Below are positions 1 through 7,229 of a DNA stretch of 64,000 nt, piece after piece. Both the position numbers and the translations under genes were made by a program. This DNA comes from Pseudolabrys sp050185995 (GTDB lineage: Bacteria; Pseudomonadota; Alphaproteobacteria; Rhizobiales; Xanthobacteraceae). The notes below the pieces were generated by a model. That model searched no databases. It saw only the letters and a program-made list of their open reading frames with translations, and had not been told where the DNA came from. How positions within the stretch are numbered: the first letter of the stretch is position 1; every line of letters begins with the position of its first letter. The stretch lies in NCBI RefSeq assembly GCF_050185995.1, contig NZ_JBFWYW010000008.1. The stretch is one strand, 5' to 3'.

Positions 1-1
1 C

Positions 2-229
2 CGCTACGTCATGCACACGCTGCCGTCGGAAGTGTCGTCGTCGATCGGCACCTCGACGCTGCTCGCGGCGTGGAACGCGGCGATCTATGTGGCGCAGGTC
101 GAGGACGACCGGCTGACCGACGTGACTACCGACGGCCGCTACATCGAGGCCACCCGCGACGTGCTGCAAAAACACGGCGGGCTGTGGTTCTACGACGAGT
201 CCTTCGTCATCTCGCGCCGCTGGGAATAG
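2..229 (+). CDS. C-terminal end of an unrecognised protein (5' truncated by window)
   Basis: The frame is open from the first bases of the window to a TAG stop, giving the last 75 residues. The visible part contains GTSTLLAAWNAAIYVAQ, then an acidic stretch, and ends in GGLWFYDESFVISRRWE. It shows no complete motif, so I do not assign a function. A SAM-dependent methyltransferase C-terminus is one possibility, at low confidence. The downstream MTHFR-like gene starts 18 bp after the stop on the same strand, which suggests the two are co-transcribed and that this protein may belong to the same one-carbon locus. Confidence 0.6.
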   Translation, partial: RYVMHTLPSEVSSSIGTSTLLAAWNAAIYVAQVEDDRLTDVTTDGRYIEATRDVLQKHGGLWFYDESFVISRRWE

Positions 230-247
230 CCCTCGTGGTGAGGCCCG

Positions 248-1120
248 ATGTCCGTCACTGACTGCCCATCGGGCCGCGCTGCGGCGTTTGCCGGCCTCTA
301 TTCGATCGAGGCGACCCGTCCTTCGGCGGCCGACATCGCTGCGGTGGCCGAGCATGGCGGAGCGGGCCGCTGGCTCTATCTCAGCGCCGTGCCGGCCCAG
401 CCGCTCAACGAGCTGGCCGGCGTCGCGGCGCAGGTGCGGCGCGCCGGGCTTGAGCCGGTCGTTCATCTTCCCGCGCGCCGTCTCACCTCCAAGGCCGAGC
501 TGATCGAAATCCTCGCGCGGCTGCGCGGCGAGGCGGATGTCCGCCGTCTCCTCGTGCTGGCCGGCGAGTTCGATCCGCCGGGTCCGTTCGCCGACGCGCT
601 CGCGGTCATCCGCGACGGCGGGTTGCGTGAGGCCGGCATCGAGGAGATCGGCATTACCGGTTATCCCGAAGGCCATCCACGCATCGGCAACGAGCAGCTC
701 GCGGCCGCGATGGCGGACAAGATCGCCGCTGCGGAACAGCAGGGTCTGAAGCTCCATATCGTCACGCAGTTTGCGTTTTCCGCCGAGCCGGTCGCGGCCT
801 GGGTTCGCGGCATTCGCGCCAGGGGCATCGCGCTTCCGGTGCGGATCGGCCTTGCCGGCCCGACCAGCCTGACCGCGCTGCTGCGCTACGCCAAGCGTTG
901 CGGCGTCAACGCCTCGATGCGCGGCCTTGCCTCCGGCGCCGCTGCGAGCCTGATCGGCAATGTCGGGCCGGAAAAGATCGTCGACGAACTGTGCGCAGAC
1001 AGCGCCGACCTCGGCGAAATCCGGGTTCACTATTTCTCATTCGGCGGTATCGCCGACACGGCGCGCTATGCGGAGAAGCAGGCGGCGCGACTCGCGGTCG
1101 CGAGCAAAGCCGTGCTATGA
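248..1120 (+). CDS. methylenetetrahydrofolate reductase-like protein
   Basis: This 290-aa protein matches the FAD-dependent methylenetetrahydrofolate reductase (MetF) fold and length. Near the N-terminus SIEATRP carries Glu21 at the place of the family's catalytic Glu. GITGYPEGHPR in the middle is a family hallmark, followed by TQFAFS with the folate/FAD-site Gln, and then PVRIGLAGP. The family interconverts 5,10-methylene- and 5-methyl-tetrahydrofolate in the cytoplasm. The usual GDPP loop is altered to LAGEFDPPG, so it is a divergent member, not a standard housekeeping MetF. A GGTGAGG ribosome site precedes the ATG. It lies 54 bp upstream of the first MetE-like gene. Beside a LigM-type demethylase, it could re-oxidise the 5-methyl-THF that enzyme makes; that role is inferred. 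Confidence 0.85.
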   Translation: MSVTDCPSGRAAAFAGLYSIEATRPSAADIAAVAEHGGAGRWLYLSAVPAQPLNELAGVAAQVRRAGLEPVVHLPARRLTSKAELIEILARLRGEADVRRLLVLAGEFDPPGPFADALAVIRDGGLREAGIEEIGITGYPEGHPRIGNEQLAAAMADKIAAAEQQGLKLHIVTQFAFSAEPVAAWVRGIRARGIALPVRIGLAGPTSLTALLRYAKRCGVNASMRGLASGAAASLIGNVGPEKIVDELCADSADLGEIRVHYFSFGGIADTARYAEKQAARLAVASKAVL

Positions 1121-1174
1121 CCCCACCAAATTGAAGTCCGGACTGTTCGGCCCGGCGCATTTGGTGAGGAAAAA

Positions 1175-2278
1175 ATGCAGCGAAACAAACCGCCCTTCCG
1201 GGCCGACCATGTCGGCAGCTTTCTGCGTCCCGCGCCTCTCAAGGAAGCCCGCGCCAAGCGCGAAAAAGGCGAGATCACCGCGGCGCAGCTGAAAGAGGTC
1301 GAAGACCGCGAGATCGAGAAGGTCATCGAGCAGCAGGAAGCCGTCGGCCTGCAACTCGCCACCGACGGCGAGTTCCGCCGCGCCTGGTGGCACTACGACT
1401 TCTTCGGCATGCTCGACGGCGTCGAGATCATCGAGGGCAGGACCGGAATCCAGTTCCATGGCGTGCTGACCAAGGCGCACGTCATTCACGTCAAGAACAA
1501 GATCGACTTCTCCAATCACCCGATGCTGGAGCACTTCAAGTTTTTGAAGGCCCACACCAAGGTGATGCCGAAGATGACCATCCCGTCGCCGACGGTGATG
1601 CATTTCCGCCTCGAGCCGGATGCCGTCGAAAAGTCGGCCTATGCGAGCCGCGACGCGATCTTCGACGATCTTGCGGTCGCCTATCAGAAGGCAATCAAGG
1701 CGTTCCATGCCGCCGGCTGCCGCTACCTGCAGTTCGACGATACCGCCTGGGCCTATCTCTGCTCGCAGGATGAGCTGAAGAAGGCGCGGGATCGCGGCCT
1801 CGATGTCGATCACCTGCAGGACAGCTACACGCGCTGCATCAACAAGGCGCTGGAGGCGAAGCCCGCCGACATGACGATCACCACGCACGTCTGCCGCGGC
1901 AATTTCCGTTCGACCTGGATTTCGTCGGGCGGCTATGAGCCGGTGGCGGAAAACATGCTCGGTAAGTGCAATTACGACGGGTATTTCCTTGAATACGACA
2001 GCGAGCGGGCCGGCGGGTTCGAGCCGCTGCGCTTCCTGCCGAAAGGCAACAAGGTCGTCGTTCTCGGCGTCATCACTTCGAAGACCGGTGAGCTGGAATC
2101 GAAGGACTCGATCAAGAAGCGGATCGATGAAGCGGCCAGGATCGTGCCGCTCGACCAGCTGGCGCTGTCGACCCAGTGCGGCTTTGCCTCGACCGAGGAA
2201 GGCAACACGCTCGCCGAGCAGCAGCAGTGGGACAAGCTGAAACTTGTCGTCGATATCTCGAAGGAAGTCTGGGGCTGA
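1175..2278 (+). CDS. MetE C-terminal-domain (core-MetE-like) methyltransferase, paralogue 1
   Basis: A 367-aa protein corresponding to the zinc-binding catalytic half of cobalamin-independent methionine synthase, without the N-terminal half. It opens with PPFRADHVGSFLRP, typical of short MetE relatives such as Bacillus YxjG/YxjH. The four zinc ligands are all present: His238 and Cys240 (THVCRG), Glu273 (FLEYDSERAG) and Cys335 (STQCGF). QFDDTAW near residue 188 takes the place of the MetE IDEPA substrate-amine segment. A GGTGAGG site sits just before the ATG. The family moves a methyl group onto a zinc-bound thiolate, classically homocysteine. The methyl donor for such short forms is not established, and could be methyl-THF from the neighbouring genes (inference). 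First of four paralogues in this locus. Confidence 0.88.
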   Translation: MQRNKPPFRADHVGSFLRPAPLKEARAKREKGEITAAQLKEVEDREIEKVIEQQEAVGLQLATDGEFRRAWWHYDFFGMLDGVEIIEGRTGIQFHGVLTKAHVIHVKNKIDFSNHPMLEHFKFLKAHTKVMPKMTIPSPTVMHFRLEPDAVEKSAYASRDAIFDDLAVAYQKAIKAFHAAGCRYLQFDDTAWAYLCSQDELKKARDRGLDVDHLQDSYTRCINKALEAKPADMTITTHVCRGNFRSTWISSGGYEPVAENMLGKCNYDGYFLEYDSERAGGFEPLRFLPKGNKVVVLGVITSKTGELESKDSIKKRIDEAARIVPLDQLALSTQCGFASTEEGNTLAEQQQWDKLKLVVDISKEVWG

Positions 2279-2304
2279 TTGCTCTGGCGCTTCGGGGTTA
2301 TGAG

Positions 2305-2346
2305 TAAAAAAAATCCCCCGTGCGTTGCACGGGGGCTTCTTTTTTA
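2305..2346. terminator. bidirectional intrinsic terminator
   Basis: A perfect 9-bp stem, CCCCCGTGC (2315-2323) against GCACGGGGG (2327-2335) with a GTT loop, is flanked by an A-run (2306-2313) on one side and a T-rich run (2336-2345) on the other. It lies between the convergent MetE-like paralogue 1 and the LigM-like gene, so it can stop transcription from both directions. Confidence 0.9.
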
Positions 2347-2366
2347 TCGACGTGACGGGCGAGGAA

Positions 2367-3770
2367 TTATTCCGCCGCCTCGTGCCGCCACTTGCCTTCG
2401 TAGCCTTCGCGCACGACGGCGGAGTAGGGCGCCGGCGAGACGATGACCTTGATCTCGGTCTGCTTGTGGCGCTCGACGGTGGTCTTCTTGGTGCCGCCGT
2501 TCTCCTCGCCCCAGACGAGGGAGAGCTCGGTGCCGGGCTTCGCAAATTCCTCCTCGACCCAGCCGAGCGACAGCATCTTGCGCTCGTTGAAGCTGTAGCC
2601 GGAGAACATCGAAGCGCCGGCCATCTTGCCGCCCTTCATCACCGCGTCGTAGGACGACGAGGCGTAGTTCGACAGCGGCAGGTCGATGAACTTGTAGTTC
2701 TCGCCGGCGGGCGCGAACATCGAGGCGTTGATGCGATCGACGTCCTTGTTGTCCCAGGCAAACGTCACCTTCTTGCGCTTGTTCTTGCCTTCCATCGCCT
2801 TCAGCGCGTCGGCGCCGATGAAGTCGTGGTCGAACTTGGTGAAGGTGTTGTAGCCCAGCTCATAAGGCGTCGTGTAATAGTCCTCGATGTTCTTCGAGAC
2901 GTAGCTGCCGCCGATCGAGGCGTTCGCCTCGTAGCTCGTGAGCGGCAGCCACTCGCGATAGGCTTTCAGCTTGTCGCCCGAATAGATCGCCGGCACCGGC
3001 GAGGGGATCCAGCCGGACTCCAGCGTGTTGGTCGCATAGGCGCGGGCGCCGACGGCGACGATGCCGAAATCCTTGCCGGCTTCCATGATCGCGTTCTTGA
3101 TCTCGTCGACCTGCTCGTAAGGCCCCCACACTTCGAGGCCCGGTGCACCCGCCATGCCGTGACGCAGCGCACGCACCTTCTTGCCGGCGATGGTGATGTG
3201 GCCCATGCGGAAGAACTTGATGTCGGGGAAGGTGCCGCCGTTCAGCTTCTTGATGACGTCCTGCGCCTTCGGACCCTGGATCTGATAGCGATAGAACGCG
3301 CGCGTCACCGGCTTGCCCATCGGGCGCGACGGCGAACGGTCGTCATATCTGGTGGTGACGTTGAAGCCGCCGGTCTTGGCGTGGAACTCGATCCAGTTGG
3401 CGGCCGGGTTGCGGCCGACATAGCACATGCTGTTTTCGGCGAGGTAGAACAGGATGCCGTCGCCGATCACATGGCCGTAAGGCGTCACCGGCGCGAACTG
3501 CTTGGCCTGATCGACATGGAAGTTCTTGAACGAGTTGGTCGAGAGCGAGGACAACAGCTTCACGGTGTCCGGTCCCTCGACGAACAGGTTCACCATGTGA
3601 TGCGACTGGTCGAACAGCACGCAGCTGTCGCGCCACGCGCGCTGCTCGTCGCGCCAGTTCGAGAATTCCGGCGCGACCACGGGATAGACGTAAGCGCCGA
3701 TCTGCGAATTGCGCATCATGTCGACCGCGTTGCCGGCCGCTTTCAGTTTTTCGTCCAGGTTCTTTGCCAT
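2367..3770 (-). CDS. LigM-like tetrahydrofolate-dependent O-demethylase (GcvT/aminomethyltransferase family)
   Basis: A 467-aa protein of the GcvT family that closely resembles Sphingobium LigM (vanillate/3-O-methylgallate O-demethylase, about 470 aa) from end to end. Shared blocks include MRNSQIGAYVYPVVAPEFSNW, FDQSHHMV, PVTPYGHVIGDGI, DDRSPSRPMGKPV, RHGMAGAPGLE and NTLESGWIPSP. LigM transfers the aryl O-methyl group to tetrahydrofolate, giving 5-methyl-THF and a phenol. The exact substrate here cannot be read from sequence: methoxy-aromatics are most likely, other methyl donors are possible. It is divergent from a GntR regulator across 275 bp holding two TGTATACA palindromes, and convergent with MetE-like paralogue 1. 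The MTHFR-like gene nearby parallels the ligM-metF neighbourhood in Sphingobium, but no formyl-THF ligase (ligH) is in the window. Confidence 0.88.
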   Translation of the reverse strand: MAKNLDEKLKAAGNAVDMMRNSQIGAYVYPVVAPEFSNWRDEQRAWRDSCVLFDQSHHMVNLFVEGPDTVKLLSSLSTNSFKNFHVDQAKQFAPVTPYGHVIGDGILFYLAENSMCYVGRNPAANWIEFHAKTGGFNVTTRYDDRSPSRPMGKPVTRAFYRYQIQGPKAQDVIKKLNGGTFPDIKFFRMGHITIAGKKVRALRHGMAGAPGLEVWGPYEQVDEIKNAIMEAGKDFGIVAVGARAYATNTLESGWIPSPVPAIYSGDKLKAYREWLPLTSYEANASIGGSYVSKNIEDYYTTPYELGYNTFTKFDHDFIGADALKAMEGKNKRKKVTFAWDNKDVDRINASMFAPAGENYKFIDLPLSNYASSSYDAVMKGGKMAGASMFSGYSFNERKMLSLGWVEEEFAKPGTELSLVWGEENGGTKKTTVERHKQTEIKVIVSPAPYSAVVREGYEGKWRHEAAE

Positions 3771-3868
3771 CGCTCATTTACTCCGACAGGGTTGTCTGAA
3801 AATCGGCTGCCGCCAGACCGGGCCGCGCGCGGTTTTCCGTGCGGCTTCCGGTCAGGGATGCGGCAGTA

Positions 3869-3876
3869 TGTATACA
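3869..3876. promoter_or_regulatory. TGTATACA palindrome, candidate GntR/FCD operator 1
   Basis: A perfect 8-bp palindrome in the divergent gap between the LigM-like gene (start 3770) and the gntR gene. TGTATACA-type cores are common for FadR-class GntR regulators. An identical copy lies 117 bp away. Proximity to a regulator of the matching class supports an operator; direct binding is inferred. Confidence 0.5.
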
Positions 3877-3985
3877 GGTCCGGGCGTCCGGGCCGTATGG
3901 TCGCGAATTGAGCCTCGATTTTGCTGCCTGATCCGGCGTTATTCTTGGTCTGCCGGACGGGGCTGGCGGTTCCTCACTTCCACGT

Positions 3986-3993
3986 TGTATACA
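3986..3993. promoter_or_regulatory. TGTATACA palindrome, candidate GntR/FCD operator 2
   Basis: Second perfect copy of the TGTATACA palindrome, 52 bp upstream of the preferred gntR start. With the first copy it brackets the space where divergent promoters should lie, an arrangement that suits autoregulation plus control of the LigM-like gene. Confidence 0.5.
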
Positions 3994-4045
3994 GCATGAA
4001 TTGACCGGGGCCTCAAGAAGCCCCGGCGAAAATAGGGAGCCGCTC

Positions 4046-4813
4046 TTGCCCACTCAGGTCTCCGACAGCGACCGGTCCTCGTCACAGACGGTGAAGGCCC
4101 AATTGTCGCTGCGCGACCTCGTGTTGTCCGGCGAGTTGAAGGCCGGCGACCGTATTTCCGAACTGTCGATGGTCGAGCGGCTTGGCATTTCCCGGACGCC
4201 GATCCGCATGGCGCTGGTGCGGTTGCAAGAGGAGGGCTTCCTCGACGCGCTGCCCACCGGCGGCTTCGCGGTGAAGGGCTTTTCCGAGCGCGACATTCAC
4301 GACGCGATCGAGATGCGCGGCACGCTGGAAGGCTTCGCCGCGCGGCTCGCCGCCGAGCGCGGCGCGGCCGCCCCGGTGCTCGCGGCGATGAAGGACCTGC
4401 TCGCCCGGATCGACGATCTCGTTGGGCAGCCGGCGCTCACCGTCGACGACTTCTCGGTCTATGTCGGGTTGAACGGTCAATTCCACGCGCTGCTGATCGA
4501 CGCCGCCGACAGTCCGGTGGTGCGGCGGCAGATCGAGCGCGCGGTCAATCTGCCGTTCGCTTCGCCGAGCGGCTTCGTCATGTTGCAGGCCGTGCTGCCG
4601 GAGGCGCAGAAGATTCTCACCATCGCGCAGGATCACCACACCTGCGTCGTGCGTGCGATCGAGGAACGCGAGGGCGCGCGCGCTGAGGCGTTGATGCGCG
4701 AGCACGCGCGGCTCGCGCACCGCAATCTCCAGCTCGCCTTCCGCAATCAGGGCACCCGCGACCTCGTGCCGGGCGCGGTGCTGATCCGCCCGCCGGTCGC
4801 CGCCAACGGCTAG
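4046..4813 (+). CDS. GntR family transcriptional regulator, FCD (FadR) subfamily
   Basis: A 255-aa regulator if translation starts at the TTG at 4046, which has AGGGAG six bases upstream; an upstream TTG at 4001 lacks such a site. The N-terminal winged helix-turn-helix is clear: LSMVERLGISRTPIRMALVRL followed by GFAVKGFSERDI. The C-terminal half (about residues 80-225) is the all-helical FCD ligand domain with FHALLIDAADSPVV. Such proteins usually repress catabolic genes until a carboxylate-type effector binds. It is divergent from the LigM-like gene and sits 51 bp upstream of MetE-like paralogue 2, so it is the likely local regulator of the one-carbon locus. Confidence 0.88.
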   Translation: MPTQVSDSDRSSSQTVKAQLSLRDLVLSGELKAGDRISELSMVERLGISRTPIRMALVRLQEEGFLDALPTGGFAVKGFSERDIHDAIEMRGTLEGFAARLAAERGAAAPVLAAMKDLLARIDDLVGQPALTVDDFSVYVGLNGQFHALLIDAADSPVVRRQIERAVNLPFASPSGFVMLQAVLPEAQKILTIAQDHHTCVVRAIEEREGARAEALMREHARLAHRNLQLAFRNQGTRDLVPGAVLIRPPVAANG

Positions 4814-4864
4814 GTGTGCTAACGACAGTCTCAAGAAAACTTCAGAACCGGGAGTGAATGCGCC

Positions 4865-5974
4865 ATGAGCCAACGGACCAAGCCGCCTTTCCGCGCCGAT
4901 CATGTCGGCAGCCTGCTGCGTCCCGCGGCGTTAAAGGAAGCGCGCGCCAAACACGAAAAAGGCGAGATCGACGCCGCGGCGCTCAAGGCGGTCGAGGATC
5001 GCGAGATCGAACGTGCGATCAAGAAACAGGAAGAGATCGGCCTCAAGCTCGCGACCGATGGCGAGATGCGCCGCTCCTGGTGGCACTTCGATTTCTTCCG
5101 GGGTCTTGAGGGCGTCGATCTGATCGAAGCCCCGCCGATCAAGTTTCACGGCGTCGTCACCAAGAGCCAGGCCATCAAGATCAACCGCAAGGTCGATTTT
5201 GCCGGCCATCTGCACATCGAGCATTTCAAGTTCCTCAAGGCGCACTGCAACGTCACACCGAAGATGACGATCCCGGCGCCCAGCACGTTCCATTTCCGTC
5301 AAGGCCGGCAGATGGTGAGCAAAGAGGCTTATCCGGATCTCGGCCAGTTCTGGGAGGACGTCGGCGCCGCCTGGGGCAAGGCGATCCGCGCTTTCTATGA
5401 CGCCGGCTGCCGCTATCTGCAGCTCGACGACACCGCCTGGGCGATGATCTGCGATCCGAACGAGCAGAAGCACTCGCGGGAGCGCGGCGACGATCCCGAC
5501 AAGCTGCCGGCGATCTATGCGCGCCTCACCAATGCCGCGTTGAAGGCGAAGCCCGCCGATATGACGGTGACGATGCATTCCTGCCGCGGCAATTTCCGCT
5601 CCACCTTCATTGCCTCGGGCGGCTACGAGTTCGTCGCCGAGCAGCTGCTCGGCAACACCGATCTCGACGGCTACTTCCTGGAATACGATTCCGACCGCGC
5701 TGGCGGCTTCGAGCCGCTGCGCTACTTCCCCAAGGGCAAAAAGCAACTGGTGCTCGGTCTCGTCACCTCCAAGAGCGGCAAGCTCGAGTCGAAGGACGAC
5801 ATCAAGCGCCGGATCGACGAGGCGACGAAATATGTCGCGCTCGATCAGCTTTGCCTGTCGCCGCAGTGCGGCTTCGCCTCGACCGAGGAAGGCAATGTGC
5901 TGGCCGAGGAGGAGCAGTGGGCGAAGCTGCGGATGATCGTCGAGCTTGCCGACGAGGTCTGGGGCGGCAAGTAA
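4865..5974 (+). CDS. MetE C-terminal-domain (core-MetE-like) methyltransferase, paralogue 2
   Basis: A 369-aa paralogue of the gene at 1175, with the same PPFRADHVGSLLRPAALKEAR opening. The zinc ligands are conserved in MHSCRG (His, Cys), FLEYDSDRAG (Glu) and SPQCGF (Cys). QLDDTAW matches the Asp-Asp-Thr form of paralogue 1 and differs from the Asp-Glu-Val form of paralogues 3 and 4. It begins 51 bp after gntR and is followed after 16 bp by paralogue 3, so gntR and paralogues 2 and 3 probably share a transcript. The homocysteine methyltransferase reaction is the family default; real donor and acceptor are unknown. Confidence 0.88.
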   Translation: MSQRTKPPFRADHVGSLLRPAALKEARAKHEKGEIDAAALKAVEDREIERAIKKQEEIGLKLATDGEMRRSWWHFDFFRGLEGVDLIEAPPIKFHGVVTKSQAIKINRKVDFAGHLHIEHFKFLKAHCNVTPKMTIPAPSTFHFRQGRQMVSKEAYPDLGQFWEDVGAAWGKAIRAFYDAGCRYLQLDDTAWAMICDPNEQKHSRERGDDPDKLPAIYARLTNAALKAKPADMTVTMHSCRGNFRSTFIASGGYEFVAEQLLGNTDLDGYFLEYDSDRAGGFEPLRYFPKGKKQLVLGLVTSKSGKLESKDDIKRRIDEATKYVALDQLCLSPQCGFASTEEGNVLAEEEQWAKLRMIVELADEVWGGK

Positions 5975-5990
5975 GGTTGGGAATTACGTG

Positions 5991-7094
5991 ATGACGAGCA
6001 AGCCTCCGTTCCGCGCCGATCATGTCGGCAGCCTGCTGCGTCCCGCCGCGCTGAAAGAGGCGCGGGCAAAACGCGAGCGAAACGAAATCTCGGCCGACGA
6101 CCTGAAAGCGGTCGAGGATCGCGAGATCGCGCGCGTGATCAGGAAACAGGAAGAGATCGGCCTCAAATCGGTCACCGACGGCGAGTTCCGCCGCGCGTTC
6201 TGGAACTACGATTTCCTCGGCAATATCGACGGCGCGGAGGCCTATCTCGGCGAGCGCAAGATCAAGTTCCAGGGCGTCAATCCGAAGCCGATGATGATGC
6301 GCATCGTCGGCAAGCTCGGCGCATTCACCGGCCATCCGATGATCGAGCATTTCAGGTTCGTCGCCGCGAACACCAGGCAGACCGCCAAGATGACGATCCC
6401 GTCGCCGTCGTCGATGCATTTTCGTTACGGGCGGGAAGGGGTTCCGGCAAGCATCTATCCCGACATGGCGGAGTTTTATCGCGATCTCGGCGAGGCCTAT
6501 CGCAAGGCGGTCGCGGCGTTCGGCGTGGCCGGCTGCCGCTATCTCCAACTCGACGAGGTCAACCTCGCTTATCTGTGCGACCCGAAGCTGCGGGCGCAGG
6601 TCGACGACCGCGGGGAAGACGCCGCGAAGCTGCCGGAAACCTATGCCGGCCTGATCAACGCGGCGGTGTCCGGCGCGCCGGCCGGCATGACGGTCTGCAT
6701 GCATCTGTGCCGCGGCAACTTCCAGTCGACCTTCGTGGCGTCCGGCGGCTATGAGCCGGTGGCGGAGATCCTGTTCAATACGATCAATGTCCACGGCTAT
6801 TTCATGGAATACGACTCCGACCGCGCCGGCGGTTTCGAGCCGCTGCGCTTCGTGCCCAAGGGCAAGACGGTCGTGCTCGGCCTCGTCACATCCAAGAGCG
6901 GCAAGCTCGAATCGAAGGAAGAGATCAAGCGGCGGATCGACGAGGCGGCAAAATACGTGCCGCTCGACCAGCTCGCGCTGTCGCCGCAATGCGGTTTCGC
7001 CTCGACCGAGGAGGGCAATATCCTAGCCGAAGACCAGCAGTGGGCAAAGCTGTCGATGATCGTCGAACTGGCCGACGAGGTGTGGGGCCGTTGA
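5991..7094 (+). CDS. MetE C-terminal-domain (core-MetE-like) methyltransferase, paralogue 3
   Basis: A 367-aa paralogue beginning MTSKPPFRADHVGS. The ATG at 5991 follows an AAGGTTGGG stretch and lies 16 bp after the stop of paralogue 2; in-frame starts further upstream would overlap that gene. The zinc ligands are present in MHLCRG, FMEYDSDRAG and SPQCGF. The substrate-side segment reads QLDEVNLAYLC, grouping it with paralogue 4, closer to the classical MetE Asp-Glu pair. Members of this clade move methyl groups to thiols, but the acceptor has not been shown for the sub-branch seen here. Confidence 0.88.
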   Translation: MTSKPPFRADHVGSLLRPAALKEARAKRERNEISADDLKAVEDREIARVIRKQEEIGLKSVTDGEFRRAFWNYDFLGNIDGAEAYLGERKIKFQGVNPKPMMMRIVGKLGAFTGHPMIEHFRFVAANTRQTAKMTIPSPSSMHFRYGREGVPASIYPDMAEFYRDLGEAYRKAVAAFGVAGCRYLQLDEVNLAYLCDPKLRAQVDDRGEDAAKLPETYAGLINAAVSGAPAGMTVCMHLCRGNFQSTFVASGGYEPVAEILFNTINVHGYFMEYDSDRAGGFEPLRFVPKGKTVVLGLVTSKSGKLESKEEIKRRIDEAAKYVPLDQLALSPQCGFASTEEGNILAEDQQWAKLSMIVELADEVWGR

Positions 7095-7229
7095 TGGGCA
7101 AGGCGGACGACGGGCGCAACCGATAACGGTTTGAGTTTCGCCCTGACGCTTTTAGCATCTGTCGCGACGTGACTGCGTTCGACACGTTAGAGGTCGAAGA
7201 AGCCGCGAACAGCAGAAGAGGAAACACCG

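Noticed and set aside
187..247. A riboswitch ahead of the MTHFR-like or MetE-like genes (SAM-type)
   Set aside because: The gaps of 18 and 54 bp are too short for a SAM riboswitch and no conserved helix pattern is visible; the larger 135-bp gap before paralogue 4 also lacks one that I can recognise.
2325..3911. A 528-codon plus frame over the LigM-like gene
   Set aside because: The minus-strand LigM-like protein is strongly conserved and complete; the antisense frame is a shadow.
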